The notes under the pieces: model-generated
What the model was told of the DNA's origin: nothing
The model's database searches: none
The model's input: only the letters and a program-made list of their open reading frames with translations
Made by a program: the position numbers and the translations under genes
Shown here: positions 1 through 9,442 of the stretch, one piece after another
Layout of the letters: each line of letters opens with the position of its first letter
Position numbering within the stretch: position 1 is the first letter of the stretch
Assembly (NCBI GenBank): GCA_902635335.1
Contig: CACPNO010000001.1
Span: 1 to 64,000, forward strand
Reading direction: 5' to 3'
DNA length: 64,000 bases
Source: an uncultured Pelagibacteraceae bacterium
GTDB taxonomy: Bacteria > Pseudomonadota > Alphaproteobacteria > Pelagibacterales > Pelagibacteraceae

Positions 1-1035
1 TTTTGTTCCAGGTCTAGGACTAAATATAAATGAAAAGGAATTAATAAATTTAATTTTTTTTATCAGTTCACATGTGTGTTCAAAATCTTTCTGAGTTTCT
101 CCAGGATAGCCAATAATAAAATCGCTAGAAAATTCTATCTCTGAATTGATTTTCTTTAATCTTTCATAAACTTTTAAATAATCTTCAACAGTATGTTTTC
201 TATTCATTAACTTTAACATCTTATTTGAACCACTTTGAATGGGTAAATGAACAAATGGCATCAATTTATTACTATAAGAATAACAATCAATTAAATCGTC
301 TGTCATATCTATTGGATGCGAAGTCGTATATCTTATTCTTTCCAACTCTGAAAATTGTTCTAAATGCTTTATTAGATTAGATATTCTATACTCTCTAAAA
401 TTTTCTTTATATGAGTAAGCATTAACATTTTGACCAAGCAATGTGATTTCTTTTACACCATTTTCTATTAATTGTTCTGCCTCTTCTATAATTTTATTAA
501 ATGGTCTAGAATACTCAGGTCCTCTTGTATAAGGTACTACACAAAAATGACAAAACTTATCGCATCCTTCTTGAATTGTTAAGAAAGCAGATATTTTGCT
601 ATTGTTATTTTTTATTTGATCAAAATATCCAAACTTTGAAATAGTATCAAATTCTGTTTCTTCTTGTTTCAAATTTACAATATGGTTTTTTAACAATTCA
701 TTAACTTTATGATATGATTGAGGTCCTAATACAATATCTATATATGGTTCCCTCTTAACCATTTCTTCATTTTCAGCCTGTGCAACACAACCTGCAACTA
801 CCATTATTGGTTTTTTTTTATCTCTATATAATTTTTTAACTCTACCTATTTCATGGTAGACTTTTTCCTTAGCTTTGTCACGAATGTGACAAGTATTTAA
901 AATATAACAATCTGCATTTGATTGATTATTAGTCTTCACAAAACCCAGCTTACTTACAGAATCATAGATTCTGTTGGAATCATACTCATTCATTTGACAA
1001 CCAAAAGTTTTTATAAAGATTTTTCCGCTAAACAT
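1..1035 (-). CDS. miaB: tRNA-2-methylthio-N6-dimethylallyladenosine synthase, C-terminus cut by window edge
   Basis: MiaB is a radical-SAM enzyme that adds the methylthio group at C2 of isopentenyl-adenosine 37 in tRNAs. My translation from the ATG at 1035 gives 345 residues open to the window edge. It has the N-terminal cluster cysteines C13 (FGCQMNEYDS), C49 (LNTCHIR) and C83 (VAGCVAQ), and the radical-SAM triad C158-x3-C162-x2-C165 (EGCDKFCHFC). The family is about 450 residues, so the missing part is the end of the radical-SAM domain and the TRAM domain. It is the last gene of a tsaB-fur-miaB run, 31 bases after fur. The MiaB rather than MtaB or RimO assignment rests on the N-terminal pattern and is fairly sure. 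Confidence 0.93.
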   Translation of the reverse strand, partial: MFSGKIFIKTFGCQMNEYDSNRIYDSVSKLGFVKTNNQSNADCYILNTCHIRDKAKEKVYHEIGRVKKLYRDKKKPIMVVAGCVAQAENEEMVKREPYIDIVLGPQSYHKVNELLKNHIVNLKQEETEFDTISKFGYFDQIKNNNSKISAFLTIQEGCDKFCHFCVVPYTRGPEYSRPFNKIIEEAEQLIENGVKEITLLGQNVNAYSYKENFREYRISNLIKHLEQFSELERIRYTTSHPIDMTDDLIDCYSYSNKLMPFVHLPIQSGSNKMLKLMNRKHTVEDYLKVYERLKKINSEIEFSSDFIIGYPGETQKDFEHTCELIKKIKFINSFSFIFSPRPGTK

Positions 1036-1066
1036 ATTTTAACTTAAAAAAATTTTGAAATTCCTA

Positions 1067-1495
1067 TCATTTGCTTTTTTTAATTCCGTAAAGCTCTAGT
1101 TTGTGATCTACTAAATTATACCCATACTTCTCTGCAACTTTTTTTTGAAGTTTTTCTATATCTTCATCGACAAACTCAATTATTTCTCCCGATTTAATAT
1201 CAATAAGATGATCATGATGACTTTCATCCACAGTTTCATATCTCGCCTTTCCACCTTTAAAATCATGCTTGGTCAATATGCCTGACTCCTCAAAAAGCTT
1301 AACTGTTCTGTAAACTGTAGCAATACTTATTTTTGAATCTAGTTTAGAGACTCTTTGATATAATTCATCAACATCAGGATGATCCGATTCACCGTAAACT
1401 TCTTTTGACTCAGATAAAACTTTTGCAATTATTTTTCTTTGATCGGTGAGCTTAACACCTTTCTTTTGGCAAATTTGTTCTATAGTTTCAGACAT
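1067..1495 (-). CDS. fur: Fur-family metal-responsive repressor
   Basis: This 142-residue protein is a ferric-uptake-regulator family transcription factor, which binds DNA as a dimer when loaded with metal. The N-terminal winged helix carries the family pattern LTDQRKIIAKVL near residues 16-27 and the recognition helix ISIATVYRTVKLF near 56-68. The metal-binding HHDHLI signature is near residues 92-97. The structural CxxC zinc pairs seen in many Fur proteins are absent, as is common in alphaproteobacterial Fur/Mur. Whether it senses iron or manganese cannot be told from sequence alone. It lies 8 bases after tsaB and 31 bases before miaB, probably in one transcript, so it would not be expressed alone. 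Confidence 0.9.
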   Translation of the reverse strand: MSETIEQICQKKGVKLTDQRKIIAKVLSESKEVYGESDHPDVDELYQRVSKLDSKISIATVYRTVKLFEESGILTKHDFKGGKARYETVDESHHDHLIDIKSGEIIEFVDEDIEKLQKKVAEKYGYNLVDHKLELYGIKKSK

Positions 1496-1503
1496 AATTT
1501 ATT

Positions 1504-1869
1504 CTAACTCGAATATACAGGTTTTATCAAACTTTTATTTCTATCTAATTTTGTTAAATTGTTGTAATTTTTATTTATTAAATCATCAGAATCAAATCCA
1601 ATTAAAATAGAGTTATTTGCTAGAGAAATAGCTTTCGCTACTGATAGGGAAATTCTAAGGCTGGTAAATTTACCTGGTCCTAAATTAACAAATATTCGAT
1701 TTATATCAGATATTTTTATTTTTTTTATATTCAGAAATTTCAAAAGTATTTTCATAAAATTGTCAAAGTTTTCTCTACTGTTTGCATGCTTACTGATATA
1801 TGATTGTTTACCAGTAATGATAACAAAAACAATTTTTTCATTAGCCGCATCAATTATTAAATTTATCAT
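1504..1869 (-). CDS. tsaB: TsaB-like protein, short form (N-terminal domain only)
   Basis: TsaB (YeaZ) helps TsaD make the threonylcarbamoyl-adenosine at position 37 of ANN-decoding tRNAs. The N-terminus (MINLIIDAANEK) and NLGPGKFTSLRISLSVAKA near residues 62-80 match the first lobe of the ASKHA fold, where the family has GPGSFTGLRIGLS. The protein is only 121 residues against the usual 220-230, so the C-terminal lobe is missing. No continuation was seen on this strand, since fur follows 8 bases later. Its first 53 bases overlap the 5' end of the deacetylase gene on the other strand. It is either a reduced functional form or a decaying gene; the intact dimer-side lobe favours the first. Confidence 0.72.
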   Translation of the reverse strand: MINLIIDAANEKIVFVIITGKQSYISKHANSRENFDNFMKILLKFLNIKKIKISDINRIFVNLGPGKFTSLRISLSVAKAISLANNSILIGFDSDDLINKNYNNLTKLDRNKSLIKPVYSS

Positions 1870-2869
1870 TTTTTATCTTTTTTTTTTAAATGCTTATGCA
1901 GAAACTGTAAACAAAAAATATGAACCAAATGAAGAGGGGATTTTAGCTTTGATGTATCACAGATTTGAAGAAAATAAATATCCTTCAACCAATATAAAAA
2001 TTGATATATTTCAAGAACATTTAAATATTATCAGAGAAAATAACTTTTCTTTTTTGAATCCAAAAAACTTTGATTTAGAATTTAATAAAGTAAGTGAAGA
2101 GAAAAAAATTTTACTTACTATCGATGATGCATTTTCCTCTTTTTATTTGAATGCATGGCCAATTCTAAAAAAAGATAAAATTCCTTTTATTTTATTTGTT
2201 TCAACAGAGGCTGTAGGCAAAAACGGTTATATGAGTTGGGATGAAATTATAGAGATATCAAAGGAAGATTTTGTATTTATTGGAAATCACTCACATACAC
2301 ATGATTACTTAGTAAAATATAAATTCGAAAAATTTGAAAAAGATATAGTTAAATCAATAAAAATATTTGAAAAAAATCTTGGTTATAATTCTAATTTTTT
2401 TTCATACCCATTTGGTGAGTACAGTTTAGAACAAAAAAAATATATTTCTAAAAATTTTGAATATGCTTTTGGTCAACACTCAGGAGTTATAGATTTAAAT
2501 AAAGATAAATATGAATTACCAAGATTCCCTATAAATGAAAAATATGGAGATTTAGAAAGATTTAAATTTTTAATAAATCTTTTACCGCTACAGTATAAAG
2601 CTATAATTCCGGAAGAAAAATTTTTATTAAATACTAGTAATCCACCAAAACTAATAATAGAATTTTTTAATGATCAACCCAAAATCAATAAAATAAATTG
2701 CTTTTCAAATGAAGGAGGGGAGTGGAAAAATTCTCAACTAGACTATAAAAAAGATAAAATTGAAGTTATTTTTGATGAAAAATTTTTACCAAGAAGAGGG
2801 AGAATAAATTGCTCAATGCAAGATGAAGATGGATGGCGATGGTTTGGAACTCAATTTACTCTAAATTAA
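1817..2869 (+). CDS. Exported polysaccharide deacetylase (NodB domain)
   Basis: The product looks like a carbohydrate-esterase family 4 deacetylase, which removes acetyl groups from amino-sugar polymers outside the cytoplasm. I start it at the ATG at 1817 because this gives a signal peptide of about 28 residues (MITKTIF... ending NAYA, then ETVNKK); the reading frame opens earlier without adding anything sensible. NodB motifs are visible: LTIDDAF with the metal/catalytic aspartates, GNHSHTHDYL with the metal histidines, and SYPFGEYS. The last 80 or so residues, after the NodB domain, are unassigned. The 5' end overlaps tsaB by 53 bases and the 3' end overlaps the convergent bax-like gene by 9. 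The substrate is unknown. Confidence 0.85.
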   Translation: MITKTIFSLAASIIKFIIFYLFFLNAYAETVNKKYEPNEEGILALMYHRFEENKYPSTNIKIDIFQEHLNIIRENNFSFLNPKNFDLEFNKVSEEKKILLTIDDAFSSFYLNAWPILKKDKIPFILFVSTEAVGKNGYMSWDEIIEISKEDFVFIGNHSHTHDYLVKYKFEKFEKDIVKSIKIFEKNLGYNSNFFSYPFGEYSLEQKKYISKNFEYAFGQHSGVIDLNKDKYELPRFPINEKYGDLERFKFLINLLPLQYKAIIPEEKFLLNTSNPPKLIIEFFNDQPKINKINCFSNEGGEWKNSQLDYKKDKIEVIFDEKFLPRRGRINCSMQDEDGWRWFGTQFTLN

Positions 2870-3943
2870 ATTTTTCATTTTTAAACTTGTTGGTAAAATA
2901 TCTACATCATCAAAATCAGTTAAAGAATTCTGATTAATAATTTTTTTAAGAACCTCTGTATATTCTTTTCCCGTTTCTGCATATTTTTCTAAATACTCTA
3001 CTAGTTTTAAACTATTTAATTTTTTATCATTATCTCTTTGAATTGCTCGTTCAATTCTAAATTCTTTATAGCTAGTATGTGTATTCAAATTTCTTAGATA
3101 AGCTCTAACAGAAGCTTTTAAAATTTTAAACTTTGCAACTCTATGTTTTTTATCTTTTTCAATTTCCAAAGGCTTTATTCCTTCACCAGACCAAGTCCAC
3201 TGTCCAAATAATGCGTTTCCTTCTTGTGCAAACCTCGAACTTCCCCAACCAGTTTCTTTAGCTGCCTGAGCTATTGAAAGTGAAATAGGAATTTCATCCA
3301 TTCTTATTTTAAGTTTTGCTAAATCATTATTTTTAACGCCATACTGTTTAAATTTTAGTTCAAGCCATGCTTTATCACGTTGTGAGGTATTATTTTTATT
3401 TAAAATTTTAAAAAGTTTTTTCCGATCAAATCTTATTTTAAGATTTTCCTCAATAATTAATGGTAGCACAATTTTAATAAATAGTTTTTTTCTTTTTTTT
3501 GGACTTTCTATATTTTGAAGCTCTTTAGGAAGTTTTGATAATTGATTCCCTACATTAACCAATTTAGTTTTTTTAACAGTATCAAGATCATATCCATTAT
3601 CTTTAAATAATTCCTCAATTGTTGAGGCACTTAATCTTTGAGGGTCCTCATCTTCTTCATTCTTTCCAAAAACATCAATATCTTCAAAAATATTCCATGA
3701 ATATCTGTCTTTAATTGAGTCTTTAATTATTTTATTTTTTTTATTCTGTTTGTCTAATATTTCATCAAAATTTTGTTTTGAAGAATTTAAAACTACTTCA
3801 TTTGATTCTAAATTAATTTTCATAAAACTTAGTAAGTTAGGCAAAACTGAGAATATAAGGATTACAACTAGACTTGTTAAAAAAGTTTTAAAAAAATTTA
3901 GATTACTATTATCTTGTGTTGTTTTTAAATTTTTTTTTTTCAT
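2861..3943 (-). CDS. Bax-like glucosaminidase (peptidoglycan hydrolase family)
   Basis: This 360-residue protein has a single hydrophobic segment at about residues 18-40 and then a charged linker, so it is probably anchored in the inner membrane facing the periplasm. The C-terminal half resembles the Bax / mannosyl-glycoprotein endo-beta-N-acetylglucosaminidase (GH73-like) domain: ISLSIAQAAKETGWGSSRFA, with the likely catalytic glutamate in KETGWG, then EGNALFGQWTW. Such enzymes cut the glycan chain of peptidoglycan. It converges on the deacetylase gene with a 9-base overlap; both act on amino-sugar glycans, which may or may not be meaningful. Lysine-rich stretches in the middle are typical of proteins in this genome. 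Confidence 0.83.
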   Translation of the reverse strand: MKKKNLKTTQDNSNLNFFKTFLTSLVVILIFSVLPNLLSFMKINLESNEVVLNSSKQNFDEILDKQNKKNKIIKDSIKDRYSWNIFEDIDVFGKNEEDEDPQRLSASTIEELFKDNGYDLDTVKKTKLVNVGNQLSKLPKELQNIESPKKRKKLFIKIVLPLIIEENLKIRFDRKKLFKILNKNNTSQRDKAWLELKFKQYGVKNNDLAKLKIRMDEIPISLSIAQAAKETGWGSSRFAQEGNALFGQWTWSGEGIKPLEIEKDKKHRVAKFKILKASVRAYLRNLNTHTSYKEFRIERAIQRDNDKKLNSLKLVEYLEKYAETGKEYTEVLKKIINQNSLTDFDDVDILPTSLKMKNLI

Positions 3944-3979
3944 CTCTCTTTTAAATTCTTATAATTGATAGAAAAGATA

Positions 3980-4522
3980 TTATACAGCTAAAACTTCTTT
4001 TACTTCTGGGATATAATGACAAAGAAGGTTTTGGACACCTTGTTTTAAAGTTAAAGTTGAAGATGGGCATCCTGAACAGCTACCTTTTAGCATAACAGTA
4101 ACTTTTCCATCTTTAAACTCCTTAAATGCTATATCCCCCCCGTCTCTTGCAACTGCTGGCCTAATCTTAGTTTCTAATATCTTAATTATTTTTTTTTCAA
4201 TTTCACCATAATCTTTTTGGCCATCAACTTCTGTTTTTTTTTTTATGATAAACTCATTACCCTCATCATAGTATTCATTAAGATGTGATATCACTATATG
4301 CTTTATATTTTCCCAGTTTTCGTCTTGAGTTTTATTAATTGATAAAAAATCCTCACTTAAAAATATACCTATAACTCCATTAATTGATAAAATGCTTTTT
4401 AATATAGGAATTTCTGTTTGATCCTCATTTAAGAATTCATAAGGACCGTCATTTGACACACCTTTTCCTGGGATAAATTTAAGAGAATTTGGATTTGGCG
4501 TTTCTTGTGTTTGGATGAACAT
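3980..4522 (-). CDS. nfuA: NfuA/NFU-type iron-sulfur cluster carrier
   Basis: NFU proteins receive 4Fe-4S clusters and hand them to client enzymes. The 180-residue protein has the alphaproteobacterial/mitochondrial two-domain layout. The N-terminal Nfu domain begins MFIQTQETPNPNSLKFIPG, and the C-terminal NifU domain (about 105-180) carries the cluster-binding CxxC in GSCSGCPSSTLTLKQGVQ. It sits between the bax-like gene and trpS, 39 bases after trpS on the same strand. The only doubt is the gene name, since the N-terminal domain is the eukaryote-type one rather than the E. coli NfuA one. Confidence 0.9.
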   Translation of the reverse strand: MFIQTQETPNPNSLKFIPGKGVSNDGPYEFLNEDQTEIPILKSILSINGVIGIFLSEDFLSINKTQDENWENIKHIVISHLNEYYDEGNEFIIKKKTEVDGQKDYGEIEKKIIKILETKIRPAVARDGGDIAFKEFKDGKVTVMLKGSCSGCPSSTLTLKQGVQNLLCHYIPEVKEVLAV

Positions 4523-4561
4523 ACAATCTATATAGCAATAAATATTTAAATTTAAAGAATT

Positions 4562-5563
4562 TTAAAAACCTATAATTTTCTTCATTTCATTTATCTTTTT
4601 ACCTGCAATTTCCTCTGCTTTACTTGCTCCTTGTGCTAGAAGTTCATCTAAATATTTATGATCGTTAATCAATTTTTTAATTTCGTCGGAGATTGGTGAA
4701 ATTTTATCAAGTAAAATTTCAGCTAATTGACTTTTCAGATCTGAAAAATTTTTACCTTCAAACTCTTCTAAAGTTTTATCTAAAGTTTGATTTGAAATAC
4801 TAGAGTAAATACCAAGCAGATTTTGAGCTTCTGGCCTATCTTTTAATTTATCTTTTTCATTTGAAATTGGAAAAGAATCTGTTTTTGCTTTTTTAATTTT
4901 ATTTGTAATTTCGTCTTTTGTATCAGTTAGATTAATTCTGCTAAGATCTGATGGATCTGATTTACTCATTTTTTTTAAACCATCTTTTAAACTCATTATT
5001 CTTGAAAAATCTTTTTTAATTAAAGGTTCTGGAACTTTTAAAAAATCAGCACAATTAAAATCTTTATTAAATTTTTGAGCTATATCCCTAGTTAATTCTA
5101 AATGTTGTTTCTGATCTTCACCGACAGGAACATGCGTTGCATCATAAAGTAATATATCGCTAGCCATTAATATAGGATAAATATAAAGACCAACCGAAGC
5201 TTTTTCTTTATCTTTTCCAGCTTTTTCTTTAAATTGTGTCATTCTATTTAACCAGCCCATTGGGGCCATACAACTCAACATCCATGAACCTTCTGAATGT
5301 GCATGAACTTTTGATTGGTTAAAAATAATACTTTTACTAGGATCAATGCCACTTGCAATAAATGTTGCGGCTGTTTCACGAATATTATTCCTCAATTGTT
5401 CTTTATCTTGCTTAGTAGTTATTGCATGTAAATCTACAACGCAAAAAATACACTCATTTTCATCGTCATTGTTTAAGTCAACAAAATTTTTAATAGCTCC
5501 AAGGTAATTACCTAAATGAAGATTACCTGTGGGTTGAACACCAGAAAAAATTTTTTTAGACAT
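4562..5563 (-). CDS. trpS: Tryptophanyl-tRNA synthetase
   Basis: This cytosolic class I synthetase charges tRNA-Trp. It is 333 residues long, the usual size for bacterial TrpRS. The HIGH-equivalent is in SGVQPTGNLHLGNYLGAI (residues 7-24), and the KMSKS loop is intact in LKKMSKSDPS near residue 200. GEDQKQHLELTRDIAQKFN, typical of the tryptophan pocket region, is also present. It follows murJ by 3 bases on the same strand and precedes nfuA by 39 bases. Confidence 0.96.
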   Translation of the reverse strand: MSKKIFSGVQPTGNLHLGNYLGAIKNFVDLNNDDENECIFCVVDLHAITTKQDKEQLRNNIRETAATFIASGIDPSKSIIFNQSKVHAHSEGSWMLSCMAPMGWLNRMTQFKEKAGKDKEKASVGLYIYPILMASDILLYDATHVPVGEDQKQHLELTRDIAQKFNKDFNCADFLKVPEPLIKKDFSRIMSLKDGLKKMSKSDPSDLSRINLTDTKDEITNKIKKAKTDSFPISNEKDKLKDRPEAQNLLGIYSSISNQTLDKTLEEFEGKNFSDLKSQLAEILLDKISPISDEIKKLINDHKYLDELLAQGASKAEEIAGKKINEMKKIIGF

Positions 5564-5566
5564 TTA

Positions 5567-7096
5567 TTAATACTTTAAATTAATATCTGAAATTTTAAAG
5601 GCTTTTATAATAATTGAAATTCCAATGTATGAAAGTAAACTTAATAAAACAATCAATATAATAAAAATAAATTTATAATTATTTTCATACTCCAAGTAAG
5701 TTCCAAGAAGATTTATTAAAATATAAAATATAAAGATCAAAATTATATTTGAGAAAATGATTTTTGTTGTCTGCTTAATAAAATTAGAACTAAATTCAAA
5801 GTAATTTTTGTTAATCACAAAAACCAATAAAATTAATCCATTAAACCAAGAAGAGATTGTTGTTGCGATTGGTATTATAATAAATCCAATTTGTGAAAAA
5901 AAAGTTATACTTATAATTATATTTAAAATTACTGATATTAAAGAATACTTAAATGGTGTTTTCGTATCATTTCTTGCAAATAAAAAAGTAGAAAATATTT
6001 TAATTAAAGAAAATGCAGGAAGTCCAAAAGAAAAATAAAACAGGGCTTTTGCAGAATTACTAACGGCTAACTGATCAAAGGACCCATAACCAAATAAGGC
6101 AGATGTTATTTGCTCTGAGCCAACCATTAAAGCAAATGATGCAGGCAAACTTAAAAACAAACTTAGCTCTAAGGCTTTATTTTGAAGCTGTATTATTTTT
6201 ACAGATTTGTTACTTTTTATATGTCTGCTTAGATTTGGGAGTATTACAGTTCCTATAGCAATCCCAGCAATTGCTAGGTTTATCTGATAAATTCTATCTG
6301 CATAATATAAATAAGAAACTGCGCTTGCTTGAAAAGATGCAATAATAGTACCAACTAAAATATTTATTTGAGTTACACCAGAAGAAAATATACTTGGTAG
6401 AAGTTTACTAAAAAAGTTTTTAACTTTTTCATCTATTTTAAAATTAAAATTTATATTTATTACAAAATATTTTTTAACAAATATTAGTAAAAAAATAAAT
6501 TGAATAAGGCCGGCAAGGGTTACTGAATAAGATAAGTAATAGACCAAGTTATAATTCAAATCTTCAGCATATAATAAACATATTATTAATAATATATTTA
6601 AAATAATTGGTGCTGCTGCTGCAACGGCAAATTTATTATGCGAATTTAAAATTGCAGAAAAAAAGGATGCAAGACTAATAAAAAATAAAAATGGAAATGT
6701 AATTCTAGTTAAATCAATTGCGATATTTAATTTTTCTGAGTCATTTGAAAATCCTGGTGCAATTATTTTAATAAACACTGGCATGAATATTTCTATTATT
6801 AAGATTGTGAAAAACAGACCTAATAACAATAAATTAAAAATTGTGTTTGCAAACGAATTTGCATTTTTTTTTCCTTTAATAAGTTCTGAGGAATAAGAGG
6901 GAACAAATGCAGCATTAAAAGTTCCCTCTGAAAACAACCTTCTAAAGGTATTAGGAATTCTAAATGCTACAAAGAAAGCATCCGCTAAAGGGCCTGATCC
7001 AAGGTATATTGCTATAAAAAAATCTCTTATGTAACCAAGAACTCTACTTAATAAAACAAATAAACTAAACGTGCTAGTTGACTTAATGAGGTTCAT
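5567..7096 (-). CDS. murJ: Lipid II flippase MurJ (MviN)
   Basis: MurJ moves the peptidoglycan precursor lipid II across the inner membrane. The 509-residue protein is almost entirely hydrophobic helices, about 13-14 segments by eye, in agreement with the MOP superfamily fold. The diagnostic N-terminus is there: STSTFSLFVLLSRVLGYIRD with the conserved arginine, then AFRIPNTFRRLFSEGTFNAA with the essential arginines. The gene runs into trpS after 3 bases and is divergent from maeB, with only 49 bases between their start codons. It is of ordinary length and I see no broken motif. Confidence 0.95.
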   Translation of the reverse strand: MNLIKSTSTFSLFVLLSRVLGYIRDFFIAIYLGSGPLADAFFVAFRIPNTFRRLFSEGTFNAAFVPSYSSELIKGKKNANSFANTIFNLLLLGLFFTILIIEIFMPVFIKIIAPGFSNDSEKLNIAIDLTRITFPFLFFISLASFFSAILNSHNKFAVAAAAPIILNILLIICLLYAEDLNYNLVYYLSYSVTLAGLIQFIFLLIFVKKYFVININFNFKIDEKVKNFFSKLLPSIFSSGVTQINILVGTIIASFQASAVSYLYYADRIYQINLAIAGIAIGTVILPNLSRHIKSNKSVKIIQLQNKALELSLFLSLPASFALMVGSEQITSALFGYGSFDQLAVSNSAKALFYFSFGLPAFSLIKIFSTFLFARNDTKTPFKYSLISVILNIIISITFFSQIGFIIIPIATTISSWFNGLILLVFVINKNYFEFSSNFIKQTTKIIFSNIILIFIFYILINLLGTYLEYENNYKFIFIILIVLLSLLSYIGISIIIKAFKISDINLKY

Positions 7097-7145
7097 AAAT
7101 CATATTAGTCCTAAATTTACCTTAATAGTATATTTAATTTACCTA

Positions 7146-9434
7146 ATGAAAAAAAACAAAATTGAACATTATACAGATAAAGAGGCTCTTGAATTTCATA
7201 ATTCTGATAAATCTGGAAAGATTGAGATAAATTCATCAAAGCCGATGACATCAAAAAGGGATCTGGCTTTAGCATACTCTCCAGGTGTAGCCGCGCCAGT
7301 AAAAGAAATTTATAAAAATCCAGAACTAGCATATGATTATACAACTAAAGGAAATCTTGTAGCAGTCATAAGTAATGGGTCTGCGATTTTAGGATTAGGA
7401 GATTTAGGCGCAATTGCTTCTAAACCTGTTATGGAGGGTAAAGCAATTTTATTTAAAAGGTTTGCAGATATAGATGCAATTGATTTGGAGATTGACAACA
7501 AAGATCCTACAGAAATAGTCAATAGTATAAAAAACTTTGCTGTAAGTTTCGGAGGAATTAACCTTGAAGATATTGCGGCACCAGAATGTTTCATAATTGA
7601 GGAAAATCTAAAAAAAATACTTGATATACCGGTATTTCATGATGATCAACATGGAACAGCTATTATTACATCAGCAGCACTTATTAATTCAATACATATC
7701 ACAAAAAAAAAAATTTCTAAAATTAAAGTTGTCGTAAACGGTGCGGGAGCATCTGCTATGGCATGTTCAGATTTATTTTTAAGATTAGGAGTTAAAAAAC
7801 AAAATTTAACAATGATTGATAGTAAAGGTGTAATTAGTTTAGCTAGAAAAGGATTAAATAAATGGAAATTAAAATACGCAAAAAAAACAAGTGACAAAAA
7901 TTTAAATGATGCATTAAAAAATGCTGATGTTTTTTTAGGATTATCATCTGCAGGTATTCTTAAAAAAGAAATGATTAAAAAGATGGCAAAAAATCCAATC
8001 ATATTTGCATGTGCTAATCCTGATCCAGAAATTTTACCTGAAGAAGCTTACAAAATTAGAAAAGATGCAATTATAGCAACTGGTAGATCAGATTATGCAA
8101 ACCAGGTTAATAATTTGATAGGATTTCCTTATATATTTAGAGGTGCACTAGACGTAAGAGCGAAAACTATTAATGAGGAAATGAAAATTTCTGCAGCTAA
8201 TGCTATTGCTAAACTTGCTAGAGAAAGAGTTCCTGACGAAGTTGCAGCAGCAATGGGAGGAGACAGACCTAAATATGGAAAAGATTATATAATTCCATCC
8301 ACATTTGATCCAAGATTAATAAGTGTTATTCCAGTAGCAGTAGCTAAAGCAGCAATTAAAAGCGGTGTAGCACGAAAAAAAATAGATAATTTTGATTTAT
8401 ATTCTGAGCAATTAAAACAAAGATTAGATCCATCTGTTACTATTCTGCAGGGAATAAATTCTAAAATTAAGAAAAATCAAAAAACTGTTGTATTTGCAGA
8501 TGGCGAAGATGAAAATACTTTAAAAGCAGCAATTGCTTTTAAAAATAGTGGATTAGGAACTCCTATAATTGTTGCAAAAGAAAATATAGTTAAACAAAGA
8601 TTAAAAGAAATTGGATATGGACAAAATTTAGATATTAAAATTGTTAATTCTACTGATAAAACTTTGAGAGATAAATACTTAAAATTTCTCTTTAAGAAAA
8701 TGCATAGAGAGCAAGGTTTACTTGAGAGAGATTGTGACAGAATGATTAGAAATGACAGGGTCATTTGGGCATCATGTATGGTTGAATGTGGAGATGCTGA
8801 CGCAATGGTAACAGGTAATACACGAAGATATTCTCAATCGTTAGAAAAAATTAAAAAAGTTATTCCTGCCAGAGAAGGTGAAATAATGTTTGGATTAAAT
8901 ATGGTAGTTAGTAAAGGAAAAACAGTTTTTATTGGCGACACATCAGTTAATGAATATCCATCATCTCAAGAATTAGCTGATATAGCAATTTCATCAGCTA
9001 GAGTTGTAAGATTGTTTGGATTTGATCCTAAAGTTGCTTTTTTATCTCATTCGACATTTGGCCAACCAATAACCAGTAGAACAAAACATATTAGGGATGC
9101 AGTAAAAATTTTAAAAGAAAGAAAAGTCAATTTTAAGTTTGACGGCGACATGCAACCTGACGTTGCTCTCAATGAGGAATACTCTGAATTATATCCATTT
9201 TCAGAGATAGTTGGAAATGCAAATATTTTAATAATGCCTGGTCAACATAGTGCAGCAATTTCTAACAAAATTATGAAAACATTAGGAGGTGCTAAAGTTA
9301 TTGGTCCATTATTAATAGGTTTAGCTCAACCAATAGAAATTGCTCCTTTAAGATCTTCCACTTCAGAAATATTAGATTTAGCCTCAGTTGCTGCTTATTC
9401 AGCAGGTGTTATTGAATACAAAAAATATAAATAA
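7146..9434 (+). CDS. maeB: NADP-dependent malic enzyme with C-terminal phosphotransacetylase-like domain
   Basis: MaeB decarboxylates malate to pyruvate with reduction of NADP. I start at the ATG at 7146 (MKKNKIEHYTDKEAL), giving 762 residues, the normal length for the long form; an upstream in-frame extension reaches into murJ and is not credible. The malic domain has LALAYSPGVAAPVKEI and VFHDDQHGTAIITSAAL. The nucleotide-binding domain has VVNGAGASAMACSDL. From about residue 430 a phosphate-acetyltransferase-like domain follows (TVVFADGEDENTLKAA, MVTGNTRRYSQSL). In other long malic enzymes this domain is regulatory, sensing acetyl-CoA, and does not carry out transacetylation. Confidence 0.95.
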   Translation: MKKNKIEHYTDKEALEFHNSDKSGKIEINSSKPMTSKRDLALAYSPGVAAPVKEIYKNPELAYDYTTKGNLVAVISNGSAILGLGDLGAIASKPVMEGKAILFKRFADIDAIDLEIDNKDPTEIVNSIKNFAVSFGGINLEDIAAPECFIIEENLKKILDIPVFHDDQHGTAIITSAALINSIHITKKKISKIKVVVNGAGASAMACSDLFLRLGVKKQNLTMIDSKGVISLARKGLNKWKLKYAKKTSDKNLNDALKNADVFLGLSSAGILKKEMIKKMAKNPIIFACANPDPEILPEEAYKIRKDAIIATGRSDYANQVNNLIGFPYIFRGALDVRAKTINEEMKISAANAIAKLARERVPDEVAAAMGGDRPKYGKDYIIPSTFDPRLISVIPVAVAKAAIKSGVARKKIDNFDLYSEQLKQRLDPSVTILQGINSKIKKNQKTVVFADGEDENTLKAAIAFKNSGLGTPIIVAKENIVKQRLKEIGYGQNLDIKIVNSTDKTLRDKYLKFLFKKMHREQGLLERDCDRMIRNDRVIWASCMVECGDADAMVTGNTRRYSQSLEKIKKVIPAREGEIMFGLNMVVSKGKTVFIGDTSVNEYPSSQELADIAISSARVVRLFGFDPKVAFLSHSTFGQPITSRTKHIRDAVKILKERKVNFKFDGDMQPDVALNEEYSELYPFSEIVGNANILIMPGQHSAAISNKIMKTLGGAKVIGPLLIGLAQPIEIAPLRSSTSEILDLASVAAYSAGVIEYKKYK

Positions 9435-9442
9435 AAGTATTA

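Noticed and set aside
1760-1816. Longer start for the polysaccharide deacetylase
   Set aside because: The extra residues precede a complete signal peptide and would lie deeper in tsaB; the ATG at 1817 gives a normal export signal.
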